DNA of 64,000 bases. Origin: Lolium rigidum (Eukaryota; Streptophyta; Magnoliopsida; Poales; Poaceae). Below the pieces are notes generated by a model, which made no database searches, was not told the origin of the DNA, and saw nothing but the letters and a program-made list of their open reading frames with translations. The position numbers and the translations under genes were made by a program. The DNA lies in the NCBI RefSeq assembly GCF_022539505.1, contig NC_061510.1, positions 34,187,047 to 34,251,046 on the forward strand. The letters run 5' to 3'. Of the stretch, positions 30,811 through 40,819 are shown in pieces (within the stretch, counting starts at the first letter, position 1; each line of letters begins with the position of its first letter).

Positions 30811-31565
30811 TTTTAGTTCTCTTCGATGTATCGATCATGCATTTCTAAACCACATAAGTTGGGGGAGATGCGCCCCATTAGACAGCCTCATAAGGCGGAC
30901 ATAATTTTCATGGATACGTCTTATGAACATCGTTTTTAAGACATCTTTCTATCCTACTCCCATGGGTTTCGAAAAGGGAGATGAGTCATCCCCTTTTTCG
31001 CTCATGTTCCCAAATTGGGAAAGGTTGCTGAGACTCATTCGAGCAGATATAGTAGGTTCTTTTTTGAATGAATATTAATATTTACATTTGTATTTCAACA
31101 TTAAGCGCATATTTGGTAAGGTAATGATGCCTTTCGTAATCTGATTGAAGCTAGTGACACCAGAGATCAGACTCGAACAACTTATGCATTTTTTAAGGAA
31201 TACATCGCGAAGAACGCATTAAGGATTATGTTTGACATCATACTCCTGTAGCCAGCTCTTCATGTAAAGAAATATTTGAATTTCTGATCTTCATATATAA
31301 AAGTTCATTGTAGAGGTTGAAGTCACGCTTCGTCCTTTATAACGAGATGAGGCGGATCCAGCCTATATTCTTATAGGTTCAAATCTTTTATGGCTAGGAG
31401 AGAAAGTCTAAAATCTCTAGACTCATGAGTACTAGGATAATTGCAACGTGCCTCAGATGGATACATCGATGTCTCAATGGGATACTCCTCCACTAAGTAT
31501 AACACATAAGGTTGGATATATCCCGATCTTCAGAATTCCATTCTTTAAAGGTTTCAATACCTCCA
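30811..31565. other. Intergenic stretch without recognised gene
   Basis: AT-rich, with scattered short readable pieces (for example around 30870-31070) that may extend the preceding remnant. It ends at the T0 LTR. The five bases before the LTR are CTCCA and should be the T0 target duplication, whose partner lies off-window. Confidence 0.3.
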
Positions 31566-32084
31566 TGATGAGGGAGCTCCTCGGCAATGCCCACCATGAG
31601 GGGCTTAGGGTTGACGGAATCCTGCAGGTTAGCATGAGAAATCGGATACCAAACAAACGGAGAGACAGATGTACCCAGGTTTAGGGCTCTCGATGAGGTA
31701 AAACCCTTACTTCCTGCTTGTCTGTGGGGTAGCCGATAGGCTGCTATTGTCGACACGCCGAGAGGCAAGGATTCTAGGGTTTGTGCTCTAAGTTGCGGTG
31801 TTTCTATGTATTGTTGTTCTGATGTTCGGCATATCCTCTCATGGCATTTATATAGCAGGCCAAGTCCCGAGAGTCTTGTCCGAACTCGACTAGTTTACAT
31901 TGAGATCTAGTTTAATCTTTCCTTTTTGGACGCCTTCTTGCATTGTTCATCAAGAATCCGTCTCATGGTAGGTCTCCTTCGCTGCAACCGACGTATGGGC
32001 TCACCTGGTCTTGGACAATCTTTATGGGCCCCTAGTAAGGGAGGTAGACTAATGTCGGGTACCAGAAGGGTAATTCCCACATCA
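31566..32084 (-). repeat. T0 3' LTR
   Basis: 519 bp. Minus strand starts TGATGTGGGAATTACCC and ends CTCCCTCATCA. It is clearly related to the T3 LTRs (shared CGGCAATGCCCACCATGAGG and GGGGCTTAGGGTTGACGGAA). The 5' partner is off-window. Confidence 0.8.
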
Positions 32085-32096
32085 GTAGCCCCCGAG
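32085..32096 (-). other. T0 polypurine tract
   Basis: Minus strand CTCGGGGGCTAC abuts the LTR, the same tract as in T1 and T2. Confidence 0.75.
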
Positions 32097-32956
32097 TGAT
32101 CGGCTGAATCAAAGATTTGGTAGGGACTATAGTAGACTTCAGTTGAATATCTTTATCAGTCGAAGAAAATTGAATCTTCTTGTTTGCTATGAGGTCGAAA
32201 TTGCTTTAAATCGGGTGTGCGTCCAGCGCTCCCGATGGGAGTAGCCCCCGAGTCTAGGGACAGATGTTTGCAACCGTGCGTAGACTCAACCTGTACTACT
32301 CGAAAGTTTTGATGTCGATGTTTTCTGAGTTTCCTTCATCATCCGATACTTTTAGTATATCAGGTCTGCTAAGACTTCAGATGAAGTCATGAAATTTGGT
32401 TGTATGTAAGGGATAGAAGTAATGAGCCCAACCTTACACGATAAATCAATGTTGGTTAATTGCCGATGGCAAAACAACGTTGCCCTACACAGAATCAAGT
32501 CCCCGGGCTTGATCCTGGATTTGTTGGAACCTTTGGGTCTGTTCTTCTTTGGATGTATTTGATTATTGATTCTTTTGTTGTTTTTATTGGGTGCGCATCC
32601 AGCGCTCCCAATGGAGTAGCCCCGAATCTAGGGACAGATGTTTGCAACCGTGCGTAGACTTCAAATCGAGTAGCCGAAAGTAATAGATTCCTTCGGATGT
32701 CAATTTTATTCGAATGCTTCGTCAAAGGGAGCCGATAACCTTGATGACATCATCAATGAAGTTGTAGTTGCCGCAGCAAGTCTGATGGGACATGGTGTCT
32801 GAGCAGTCTGTTTTGTAAATGACCGAACATTGCGCTCTAACCAAGGCGTCTCCTCGATTTCCATGCGTAGTGGAGGTATTTGGCAGGTGGTGAGCCAGAT
32901 CTGCAACTAGTTTTTACGGCACGAATCCACATGCTAGATCTTGAGCGACTTTTTCC
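32097..32956 (-). other. T0 spacer with two polypurine-containing blocks
   Basis: Non-coding. Blocks at 32211-32252 and about 32585-32625 repeat the 43-bp unit (CAGCGCTCCC(G/A)ATGG(G)AGTAGCCCC). Each is followed by GTCTAGGGACAGATGTTTGC-like sequence, so the duplication is longer than the block itself. Confidence 0.7.
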
Positions 32957-32966
32957 TTTATAAAGG
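32957..32966 (+). promoter_or_regulatory. TATA box of the T0 aORF
   Basis: TTTATAAAGG lies 134 bp upstream of the ATG at 33100, followed by a CT-rich leader (CATCTTCTTCTTCTTCC). The arrangement is the same as in T1 and T2. Confidence 0.55.
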
Positions 32967-33099
32967 GAACCTAGAGATTTTACTCATCTCTCCCCTGCCA
33001 TCTTCTTCTTCTTCCTTCGTTCTTGCATCTTGTTGCTACTGCGCCCTTATTATTGCCGCCACGCCCAAACCACCAAAGTCCTTAAGAAACGTCGCTAAG

Positions 33100-33203
33100 A
33101 TGGTTAAGAAGAAGGGCGCCGCCGCCGCAGCTAGCGTTACCACGAGCGCCACGGGCCCCAAAGCCGCCACGGCTGCACCGAAGAGAGCTGCTCCAGATGC
33201 CGC
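33100..33203 (+). pseudogene. T0 aORF, start of exon 1 (interrupted by G2)
   Basis: ATG at 33100 gives an Ala/Lys-rich N terminus (MVKKKGAAAAAS, later PKRAAPDA). The frame continues at 53304 after G2 and one copy of GCCGC: the codons on each side join in frame. The N terminus is unlike the MPPRRLTRHS of T1 and T2. Confidence 0.65.
33199..33203. repeat. G2 target-site duplication, left (GCCGC)
   Basis: GCCGC here and at 53304-53308. Confidence 0.93.
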
Positions 33204-34734
33204 TGATAAATCAAAAGTATAGGGGATCGCAACAGTCTTCGAGGGAAGTAAAACCCAAATTTATTGATTCGACACAAGGGGAGACAAAGAATACTTATAA
33301 GCCTTAACAACTGAGTTGTCAATTCAGCTGCACCTGGAAAAGCACTAGTAACAGGGGTGATGTGAAAGCAGCAGTAATATGTGAGCAATAGTAATAGTAA
33401 AACAATGAGCGATGAATGATAGAATACGTAAGCAATGGCACCAGAAAATAGTTGATACTACTTCTAATGGCATATAGGACCTAGTGAGTATTTGATGATG
33501 AAAGATGGACCGGGGTTCCTAGCTATCTACACTAGTGGTAACTCTCCAATAACAAGTGTTGGGTTAACAAATTACAGTTGGGCAATTGATAGGATTGAAA
33601 TAGCATTAACACAGAACATCAAGTCTATTAATCATGTAGGCATGTTTTCCACATATAGTCATACGTGCTCGCAATGAGAAACTTGCATAACATCTTTTGT
33701 CCTACCAGCCGGTGGCAGCCGGGCCTCAAGGGAATCTACTGGTAATTAAGGTACTCCTTTTAATAGAGCACCGGAGCAAAGCATTAACACTTGGTGAAAA
33801 CATGTGATCCTCATATCTAAGCCATCCCCTCCAGTTATCCCAGTTGCTGTCACTCGGGGCCTCGGGTTCCGGACATAGACATGTGCAAACAACTTGTAGA
33901 TACAATCTAAGCAATAATTATAGAGCTTAAATCTAAGATCATGCCACTCGGGCCCTAGTGACAAGCATTAAACACAACAAGATTGCAGCAACAATAACCT
34001 CACAAACTTTATAGATAGACTGATCATAATGTAACAATTCATCGGATCCAACAAACACAACACCGATTACATCAGATGGATCTCAATCATGTAAGGCAGC
34101 TCATGAGATCATTGTATTGAAGTACATGGGAGAGAGAGTACCAACTAGCTACTGCTAGAACCCGTAGTCCATGGGGGAACTACTCACGGAGCATGATGGA
34201 GGCGGTGGTGTCGATGGAGAAGGCTCCGGGGGTCGATCCCCGTCCCGGCAGGGTGCCGAAACAGGAACTTCTGACCCCCGAAACGAGGTTTCGCGATGGC
34301 GGCGGCGCTCCGGGAGTCTTTCTGGAGTATGATAGATTGATTCAGGGTCTTCTCGTCGCGAGGGATTATATAGGCGAAAGGACGGCGCGAGGTGGTGCCA
34401 GAGGGGGCCCACCCCATAGGGCGGCGCCCCCCTCCTAGCCGCGCGGAGGTATGGTGTGGAGGCGGCCTCCCCCAGGCTTGCCCTTCTGGCTCCGTGTGTC
34501 CCTCGGAAAAATAAGATGTTTGGCTTTTGTTTCATCGAATTCCGAGAATATTGCCCGAACAGCTTTTCTGGAACCAAAAACAGCAGAAAACAGGAACTGG
34601 CACTTCGGCATCTTGTTAATAGGTTAGTCCCGGAAAATGCATAAAAACATTATAAAGTGTGAGCAAAACATGTAGGTATTGTCATAAAACTAGCATGGAA
34701 CATCAGAAATTATAGATACGTTGGAGACGTATCA
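33204..34734 (-). repeat. G2 3' LTR
   Basis: 1531 bp, from TGATAAATCAAAAGTATAGG to GGAGACGTATCA on the plus strand. A TATATAA-type box lies near 34366-34372 (minus strand). Confidence 0.92.
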
Positions 34735-34751
34735 AGCATCCTCAAGCTTAG
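34735..34751 (-). other. G2 polypurine tract
   Basis: Plus strand AGCATCCTCAAGCTTAG, one mismatch from the G1 tract. Directly adjacent to the 3' LTR. Confidence 0.7.
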
Positions 34752-37208
34752 TTCCTACTCGCCCTCGAGTAGGTAAACGATAAAAAGAATAATTTATGAA
34801 GTGACATGCTACCAACATAATCTTAATCATACTATTGTAAAGCATATGAGATGAATGAAGTGACTCAAGGCAATGATCTATAGTTTGCTGACAAATAGAT
34901 AATGACTAAACATATAGCAAAAACTTTTCATGAATAGTACTTTCAAGACAAGCATCAAAAAGTCTTGCATAAGAGTTAACTCATAAAGCAATTAATTCTT
35001 AATAAGTGGTTTGAAGCAACACAAAGGAAGATTTAAGTTTCGGCAATTGCTTTCACTTCAACATGCTTATCTCATGGATAATTGTCAACACAAAGTAAAA
35101 TAATAAGTGCAATAAGCAAGCATGTAAGAATCAATGCACAGTTGACACAAGTGTTTGCTTCTAAGATAGAAAGAAGTAGGTAAACTGACTCAACATAAAG
35201 TAAAAGAAAGACCCTTCGCAGAGGGAAGCAGGGATTAAATCATGTGCTAGAGCTTTTCAAGTTTTGAAATCATATAGAGAGCATAAAAGTAAAGTTTTGA
35301 GAGGTGTTTGTTGTTGTCAACGAATGGTAGTGGGTACTCTAACTACCTCATCAACCAGACTTTCAAGAGCGGCTCCCATGAAGGACGTTATCTCTACCAG
35401 CCAAGGTAGATCATCCCTCTTCTCTTTTGTTTACACATGTATTTTAGTTTCATTATTGATGACACTCCTCCCAACCTTTTGCTTACACAAGCCATGGCTA
35501 ACCGAATCCTCGGATGCCTTCCAACCTTCACATACCATGGAGGAGTGTCTATTTGCAAAATTAAGTTGCTTACTGATAGATCAGGGCAAAACATGTGAAG
35601 AGAATTATTTAATGAAAGTTGTAATTAATTGGGGCTGGGAACCCCGTTGCCAGCTCTTTTTGCAGAATTATTGGATAAGCGGATGTGCCAGTAGTCCATT
35701 GGTGAAAGTCTGTCAGAAGTAAATGACAAGGTTGAAAGATAAACACCACATACTTCCTCATGAGCTATAAAACATTGACACAAATAAGAGATAATAGCTT
35801 TTGAATTGTTTAAAGGTAGCACATGAAGTATTTACTTGGAATGGCAGAAAAATACCACATAGTAGGTAGATATGGTGGACACAAATGGCATAGGTTTTGG
35901 CTCAAGGTTTTGGATGCACGAGAAGCATTTCCTCTCAGTACAAGGCTTTGGATAGCAAGGTTGTTTGAAGCAAACACAAGTATAAACCGGTACAGCAAAA
36001 CTTACATAAGAACATATTGCAAGCATTATAAGACTCTACACTGTCTTCCTTGTTGCTCAAACACTTTTACCAGAAAATATCTAGACCTTAGAGAGACCAA
36101 TCATGCAAACCAAATTTCAACAAGCTCTACGGTAGTTCTCCACTAATAGGTTTAAACCACATGATACAAGAGCTTAAACATGATCTACTCGAGAGCTCAA
36201 AACAATTGCCAAGTATCAAATTATTCAAGACAATATGAAGCATTTTCTGTAACCAAATAACCATAAGTGTTGCGGCTTTCAGCTTCCGCCATGAACATGA
36301 ATAATAAAACGAAGAACACCAGTGTTCATATGAAAAAGCGGAGAGTGTCTCTCTCCCACACAAGGATTGCTAGGATCCGAATTTATTCAAACACAAACAA
36401 AAATAGAAACAAACAGACGCTCCAAGTAAAGCACATAAGATGTGACGGAATAAAAATATAATTTCACTAGAAGTGACCTGATAAGTTGTCGATGAAGAAG
36501 GGGATGCCTTGGGCATCCCCAAGCTTAGATGCTTGAGTCTTCTTGAAATATGCAGGGATGAACCACGGGGGCATCCCCAAGCTTATACTTTTCACTCTTC
36601 TTGATCATATTATATCATCCTCTTCTCTTGACCCTTGAAAACTTCTGCCACACCAAACATTTTTTATAAACTTCATTAGATGGGTTAGTACTCAAAAAAC
36701 TTTAATCCACTTTAGTCCTGTAGTGACACATTGCAAGAACTCAATAAAACATTAGCTACACCTCTCCACGTCTAGAAAGCCTTACTTAAAGTCCACAAGA
36801 GACAATGCAAAAAAACAGAGACAGAATATGTCAAAACAGAACAGCCAGTAAACACGAATTTTTCTGAGGTACTTTCGTTGCTCAAATCAGAAAACTCAAA
36901 ACTAATGAAAGTTGCATACGTATCCGTGGATCATGCATGAATTTTCGCTGATTTTTTTTATTCTTCTACAGAGAGAAGGACGCGAATTCGTGACAGACAG
37001 CCAATCTGTTTCTGCGTAGAAATCCAAATCTAGTATCAACCTTCTATTAGAGACTTTACTTGGCACAAAAACATGATAAGGAGAGGTTGCTACAGTAGTA
37101 ACAACTTTCAAGACACAACAAAACAGTAGCAAAATAAAAACATGGGTTATCTCCCAAGAAGTGCTTTCTTTATAGCCATTAAGATGGGCCCAGCAATTTT
37201 AATGATGC
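34752..37208 (-). other. G2 long non-coding 3' region, shared with G1
   Basis: Collinear with 5567-8137. It has the hairpin GGGGATGCC-TTG-GGCATCCCC (36500-36520) and extra polypurine-tract copies at 36513-36528 and 36571-36585. I see no coding sequence; the 152-codon frame at 35264-35722 lies on the opposite strand and is not conserved in G1. Confidence 0.7.
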
Positions 37209-38522
37209 TCACATAAGGATGAGAGTTGAAGCAAAGAGGGCATCAAAAAGCAAGTTTGAAACACATTTAAGTCTAACCCGCATCCTATGCATAGGAATCT
37301 TGTACACAAATAAATTCATGAAGAACAAAGTGACAAGCATAGGAAGATAAAACAAGAGTAACTTCAAAATTTTCAGCATGTAGAGAGGTGTTTTAGTATC
37401 ATGAAAATTTCTACAACCATATTTTCCTATCTCATAATAATTTCCAGTAGCATCATGAACAAACTCAACAATATAACTATCACATACAGCATGCTTTTCA
37501 TGATCTAAAAACACATCATTTTTATCAAGCTCAAAAATAATGGGATAAAAACTTTCAAACCCACTTTTATCAATAATATAACAAGATGATTGATCAATCT
37601 CAAGAGATATGAGACTCCTAGATAAAGTCAAGACCTCTCCAATCCCATTTTCATTAGTAGTACAATTAATATTATCAAGTAACATAGGACCATCATCTAG
37701 TGCTTTATCATAAACATTTGCTAAGCAAAACTCTTTAGTACCATGCATTTCGATATCAGGCACAAACAAAGCATTATCATAAGATTTATCAAAATAGCAT
37801 GGATTATCATAGATAACAGTAGCATAATTATTCTCACAAGTTTTACTCATAGGGAATATTTCAAGAGAATCCACAGGAACATAACATTCATCCTCCCTTG
37901 GTAAGCATGGAGGACAATCAAATAGTGTAAGAGATAAAGAGTTACTCTCATTAGAAGGTTTGCATGGGTAGCTAATCCATTCTTCCTCCTTTTGTTCATC
38001 ACTCTCCTCCTCTTTTTCATCCAATGAGCTTTCAGGTTCATCAATTTCTTCTTTCACAAGTTCCTGCAAATTGTGAGTGCATTCTTGTGCATGAATGAGT
38101 CTCTCTTTATAATCAATGATATAAGGATTATTTCTGTAATGTTCTATGCAATAATCAAGGATAGAAGAGACATAATATTTAAGATCATTACAAGCAACAC
38201 AGGTTTCATAATTTTTAGACATGAAGGATTCTATTTCAGAAGCTCCCATAAATAAAACAAATTGTTCTACTTCTTGAAATCCAAGATGAATATAGTTATT
38301 CCAATGATAATTCACAATTAAAACTTCTTCACTAAAGCCACATTGGAATTTAAGATGTTTAGTATCATGTTTAGAACAACAATTTATATCATGGCGTTTA
38401 AGCAAGATTTTAGCAATTGTATTCAATTTTTCTATAACGGCGCTCATGAATTTACCCTTTCTTGATTCTCTATAATTCATATATAATTCTATAAGCTCCA
38501 TAAAGGTTGTGGGTTCTTCCAT
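37209..38522 (-). CDS. G2 single ORF, 437 residues, unknown function
   Basis: Intact from the ATG at 38522 (MEEPTTFMELIELYMNY) to the stop at 37209, 247 bases after the primer site, where gag normally begins. No gag, protease or RT motif is visible. Features: paired cysteines early (NCCSKHDTKHLKFQC), an acidic block around residues 158-185 (SSLDEKEEESDEQKEEE), and near the C terminus (about 385-407) a hydrophobic run LLLFYLPMLVTLFFMNLFVY typical of a membrane segment, followed by a basic stretch. I recall similar frames annotated only as hypothetical in Triticeae. The frame is open although the LTRs have diverged by several percent, which hints at past selection. A membrane-anchored or envelope-like role is a guess. 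Confidence 0.75.
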   Translation of the reverse strand: MEEPTTFMELIELYMNYRESRKGKFMSAVIEKLNTIAKILLKRHDINCCSKHDTKHLKFQCGFSEEVLIVNYHWNNYIHLGFQEVEQFVLFMGASEIESFMSKNYETCVACNDLKYYVSSILDYCIEHYRNNPYIIDYKERLIHAQECTHNLQELVKEEIDEPESSLDEKEEESDEQKEEEWISYPCKPSNESNSLSLTLFDCPPCLPREDECYVPVDSLEIFPMSKTCENNYATVIYDNPCYFDKSYDNALFVPDIEMHGTKEFCLANVYDKALDDGPMLLDNINCTTNENGIGEVLTLSRSLISLEIDQSSCYIIDKSGFESFYPIIFELDKNDVFLDHEKHAVCDSYIVEFVHDATGNYYEIGKYGCRNFHDTKTPLYMLKILKLLLFYLPMLVTLFFMNLFVYKIPMHRMRVRLKCVSNLLFDALFASTLILM

Positions 38523-38583
38523 AACACCAGTTTTTAATTTTTCGGTTTTTCAAATTTTTATGGATTTTCGAGTATATAGGAAA

Positions 38584-38726
38584 AATAAAACAAGACAAAA
38601 ACAAACTAGACAAAAGTAAACTAAGCAAAATAATACTAGACATAAATAAACTAAGCACAAATAAACTAGACAAAAGTAAACTAAGCAAAACAAAATAAAA
38701 TAAAAACAGAGAGAGAGAGAGAGAGG
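38584..38726 (-). repeat. G2 leader tandem repeats and GA tract
   Basis: About three units of 28-30 bp (ACTAGACAAAAGTAAACTAA on the plus strand) at 38603-38690, then (GA)n at about 38709-38725. They lie in the 5' leader between primer site and ORF. Confidence 0.75.
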
Positions 38727-38768
38727 TAGAGTGTACTCCACAGGTGAACTTATGAGTAGAGCTATGCC

Positions 38769-38786
38769 TCCCCGGCAACGGCGTCA
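38769..38786 (-). other. G2 primer-binding site (tRNA-Asp, one mismatch)
   Basis: Minus strand TGACGCCGTTGCCGGGGA, one base from the tRNA-Asp site of G1, and again 11 bases from the LTR. Confidence 0.87.
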
Positions 38787-38797
38787 GAAAATAGCCT

Positions 38798-39074
38798 TGA
38801 GAACCCACAAGTATAGGGGATCGCAATAGTCTTCGAGAGAAGTAGAACTCAAATTTATTGATTCGGCACAAGGGGAGACAAAGAATACTTATAAGCCTTA
38901 ACAACTGAGTTGTCAATTCAGCTGCACCTGGAAAAGTACTAGTAACATGGGTGATGTGAAAGCAGCAGTCATATGTGAGCAATAGTAACAGTAAAACAGC
39001 AACAGTAGCAGTAACACAGAAGCAATGGCACCAGAAAATAGTTGATACTACTTCTAATGGCATATAGGACCGAG
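38798..39074 (-). repeat. G2 5' LTR, R/U5-side part
   Basis: 277 bp matching the start of the 3' LTR copy at 33204. It is broken off by T2 after CCGAG. The remainder is at 52047-53303. Confidence 0.93.
39070..39074. repeat. T2 target-site duplication, left (CCGAG)
   Basis: CCGAG here and at 52042-52046, directly flanking the LTRs of T2. Confidence 0.95.
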
Positions 39075-39459
39075 TGACAAAGGATTAACTTGTCAATGCC
39101 TACAGATTGTAGACTAGGGTTTTGCTAGAAGTAGAGGGCAAGTAGATCTCGAAGGTTTAGGCGAAAAGTACTCGGCGATTATGAAAACTAGGGTTATGTT
39201 GACAGTAGATTCGATCCTTTCTTTGTCCCTCGACTCCCCCTTATATAGGAGGTGAAGCCGAGGGTTTCGTATTGTACAAGTTACAGAGTCCGGGACGGTT
39301 TCTAACTCGTCCCGCCAGATTACAAATAATACTTCCTGTTACAACTCTAGCTTTCCTTAATACATCTTGGGCTCCCGAATCTTCTTATTCTTCGGATAGT
39401 GGGCCTTCGATAAATCCCGGGTACTATCTATGGCAGGCCCATTTGGGGTGCCTATGTCA
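39075..39459 (-). repeat. T2 3' LTR
   Basis: 385 bp from TGACAAAGGATTAACTTGTC to GCCTATGTCA on the plus strand. It has GA at 39409-39410 where the 5' LTR has AG at 51991-51992. Confidence 0.96.
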
Positions 39460-39477
39460 GTAGCCCCCGAGATTTTG
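39460..39477 (-). other. T2 polypurine tract
   Basis: Minus strand AAAATCTCGGGGGCTAC touches the 3' LTR. The final CTCGGGGGCTAC is the motif repeated elsewhere in the element. Confidence 0.75.
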
Positions 39478-40685
39478 CTTGAATCGTAGAGTCAGGGAAA
39501 ATCTCTCCCGTTTATTTTTGTTCGAGAGCTTTTATTCATACTCCTTCACATAAAATTCTATATTGTATAGGGATAATGGTAGTTGGGGCTAGTTCATCTG
39601 ACGGATCAGGTACTAGTTAACTGCTCTAGTGGCAATCCGCAAAAACCTACTTCAAGATCACGTCCCCGGACATGATCTCGGGATACTGGTGTAAACTTCG
39701 ACGAGTGCCGCTTAAGGTCTTACCATTCCGTCGAGTCCCGAGTCAAATTTATCGGGTACCTAACGCGTCCGTTAGGATTTTTCTTCGTATCTGTTGATAC
39801 GGATAAAAGTAGCGAGCGCGAGTCTTTGGCGATGCCACGCCCAGCAGAACGGATCTGGGGTCTTACCTTCGCATATTTGCGGCATTCAGAAATTGATCGC
39901 AACTTTGGCGTTCTGAGAATATATTGTCGAGTGCTTTTGGCCTTTGGAATAGCACATTTTATCGAGTCATATTTGATGACTTTATTTTGTCTTCCCGATG
40001 GGAGTATATGTAGAGTTATCTATGTAACTCGAAATATACTCACTTCTGTTTCTCTATTTTGGAAAAATTTATCGGGCACGCGAACAGCGTTCCCGATGGG
40101 AGTAGCCCCCGAGGCTACAGCCAAGAACTTGTGCTTGGGTGTAGGCTCCACAGATTAATATCCTTTGCCGATATATTTATAACTCTTCTCGATATTTTTG
40201 TATTTATCGGGTGCGCGACCAGCGCTCCCGATGGGAGTAGCCCCCGAGGCTATGAACAAATTCTTGGATTTGATCATAGGCTCTCGCCATTGCTATATTG
40301 TCATACTCGAAATTTTCTATTTTTCCAGAGTAGCCCCGAGCGTTTGGGCAAAAACTTGTATTTGATCAAAGGCTCCAAGAGTATTCAAATGATTTGCCCT
40401 GTCGCCATTCTCTTTTTATTTTTCTTGTCGACATATTCTCCTTTGTCAAATTCTCTTCATCTCTATCAATAACTGGGATTTTTTCTGCCTTGTGGGTCCA
40501 TTGTTCTCACCACGTTGACACGTCGTGCAAGTGGGGGACACACGTCCTCCGCTTTTCCTGGCGCACGTACGGTAACGCCTGTTCCATTCCTTCTTCGTAA
40601 AAATACCTTTTTACCCTTGTACCTGCGAGATCCTTTTTCACCACACGATTTCTTCATCCAACGGTGCACTGCTTCGCCCGAATCC
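39478..40685 (-). other. T2 spacer with repeated polypurine blocks
   Basis: Non-coding. It holds full 43-bp blocks at 40070-40113 and 40205-40248 and a shorter GTAGCCCCGAG at 40330-40340, mirroring the T1 layout. Confidence 0.75.
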
Positions 40686-40692
40686 TATATAA
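40686..40692 (+). promoter_or_regulatory. TATA box of the T2 aORF
   Basis: CCTATATAAACC lies 128-134 bp upstream of the ATG at 40820, as in T1. Confidence 0.6.
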
Positions 40693-40819
40693 ACCTTTCT
40701 TCAACCTCGGTCCAGTCCTTCGCTTGCGCCGCACCTCTGTTCCCTCTCGCGAATTTTCTTCTGCGCTCCTCATCTTCTCAAGCTCTTCACTTCGTAGCTG
40801 CTCCTCCGCGCCATTGTTG

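Noticed and set aside
30360..31440. AT-rich stretch considered as transferred organelle DNA
   Set aside because: I could not match any chloroplast or mitochondrial gene order or motif I know; the compositional resemblance alone is not evidence.
35264..35722. Plus-strand frame of 152 codons in the G2 3' region
   Set aside because: The collinear region of G1 has no comparable frame, the sequence shows no domain, and it is on the strand opposite to the element.
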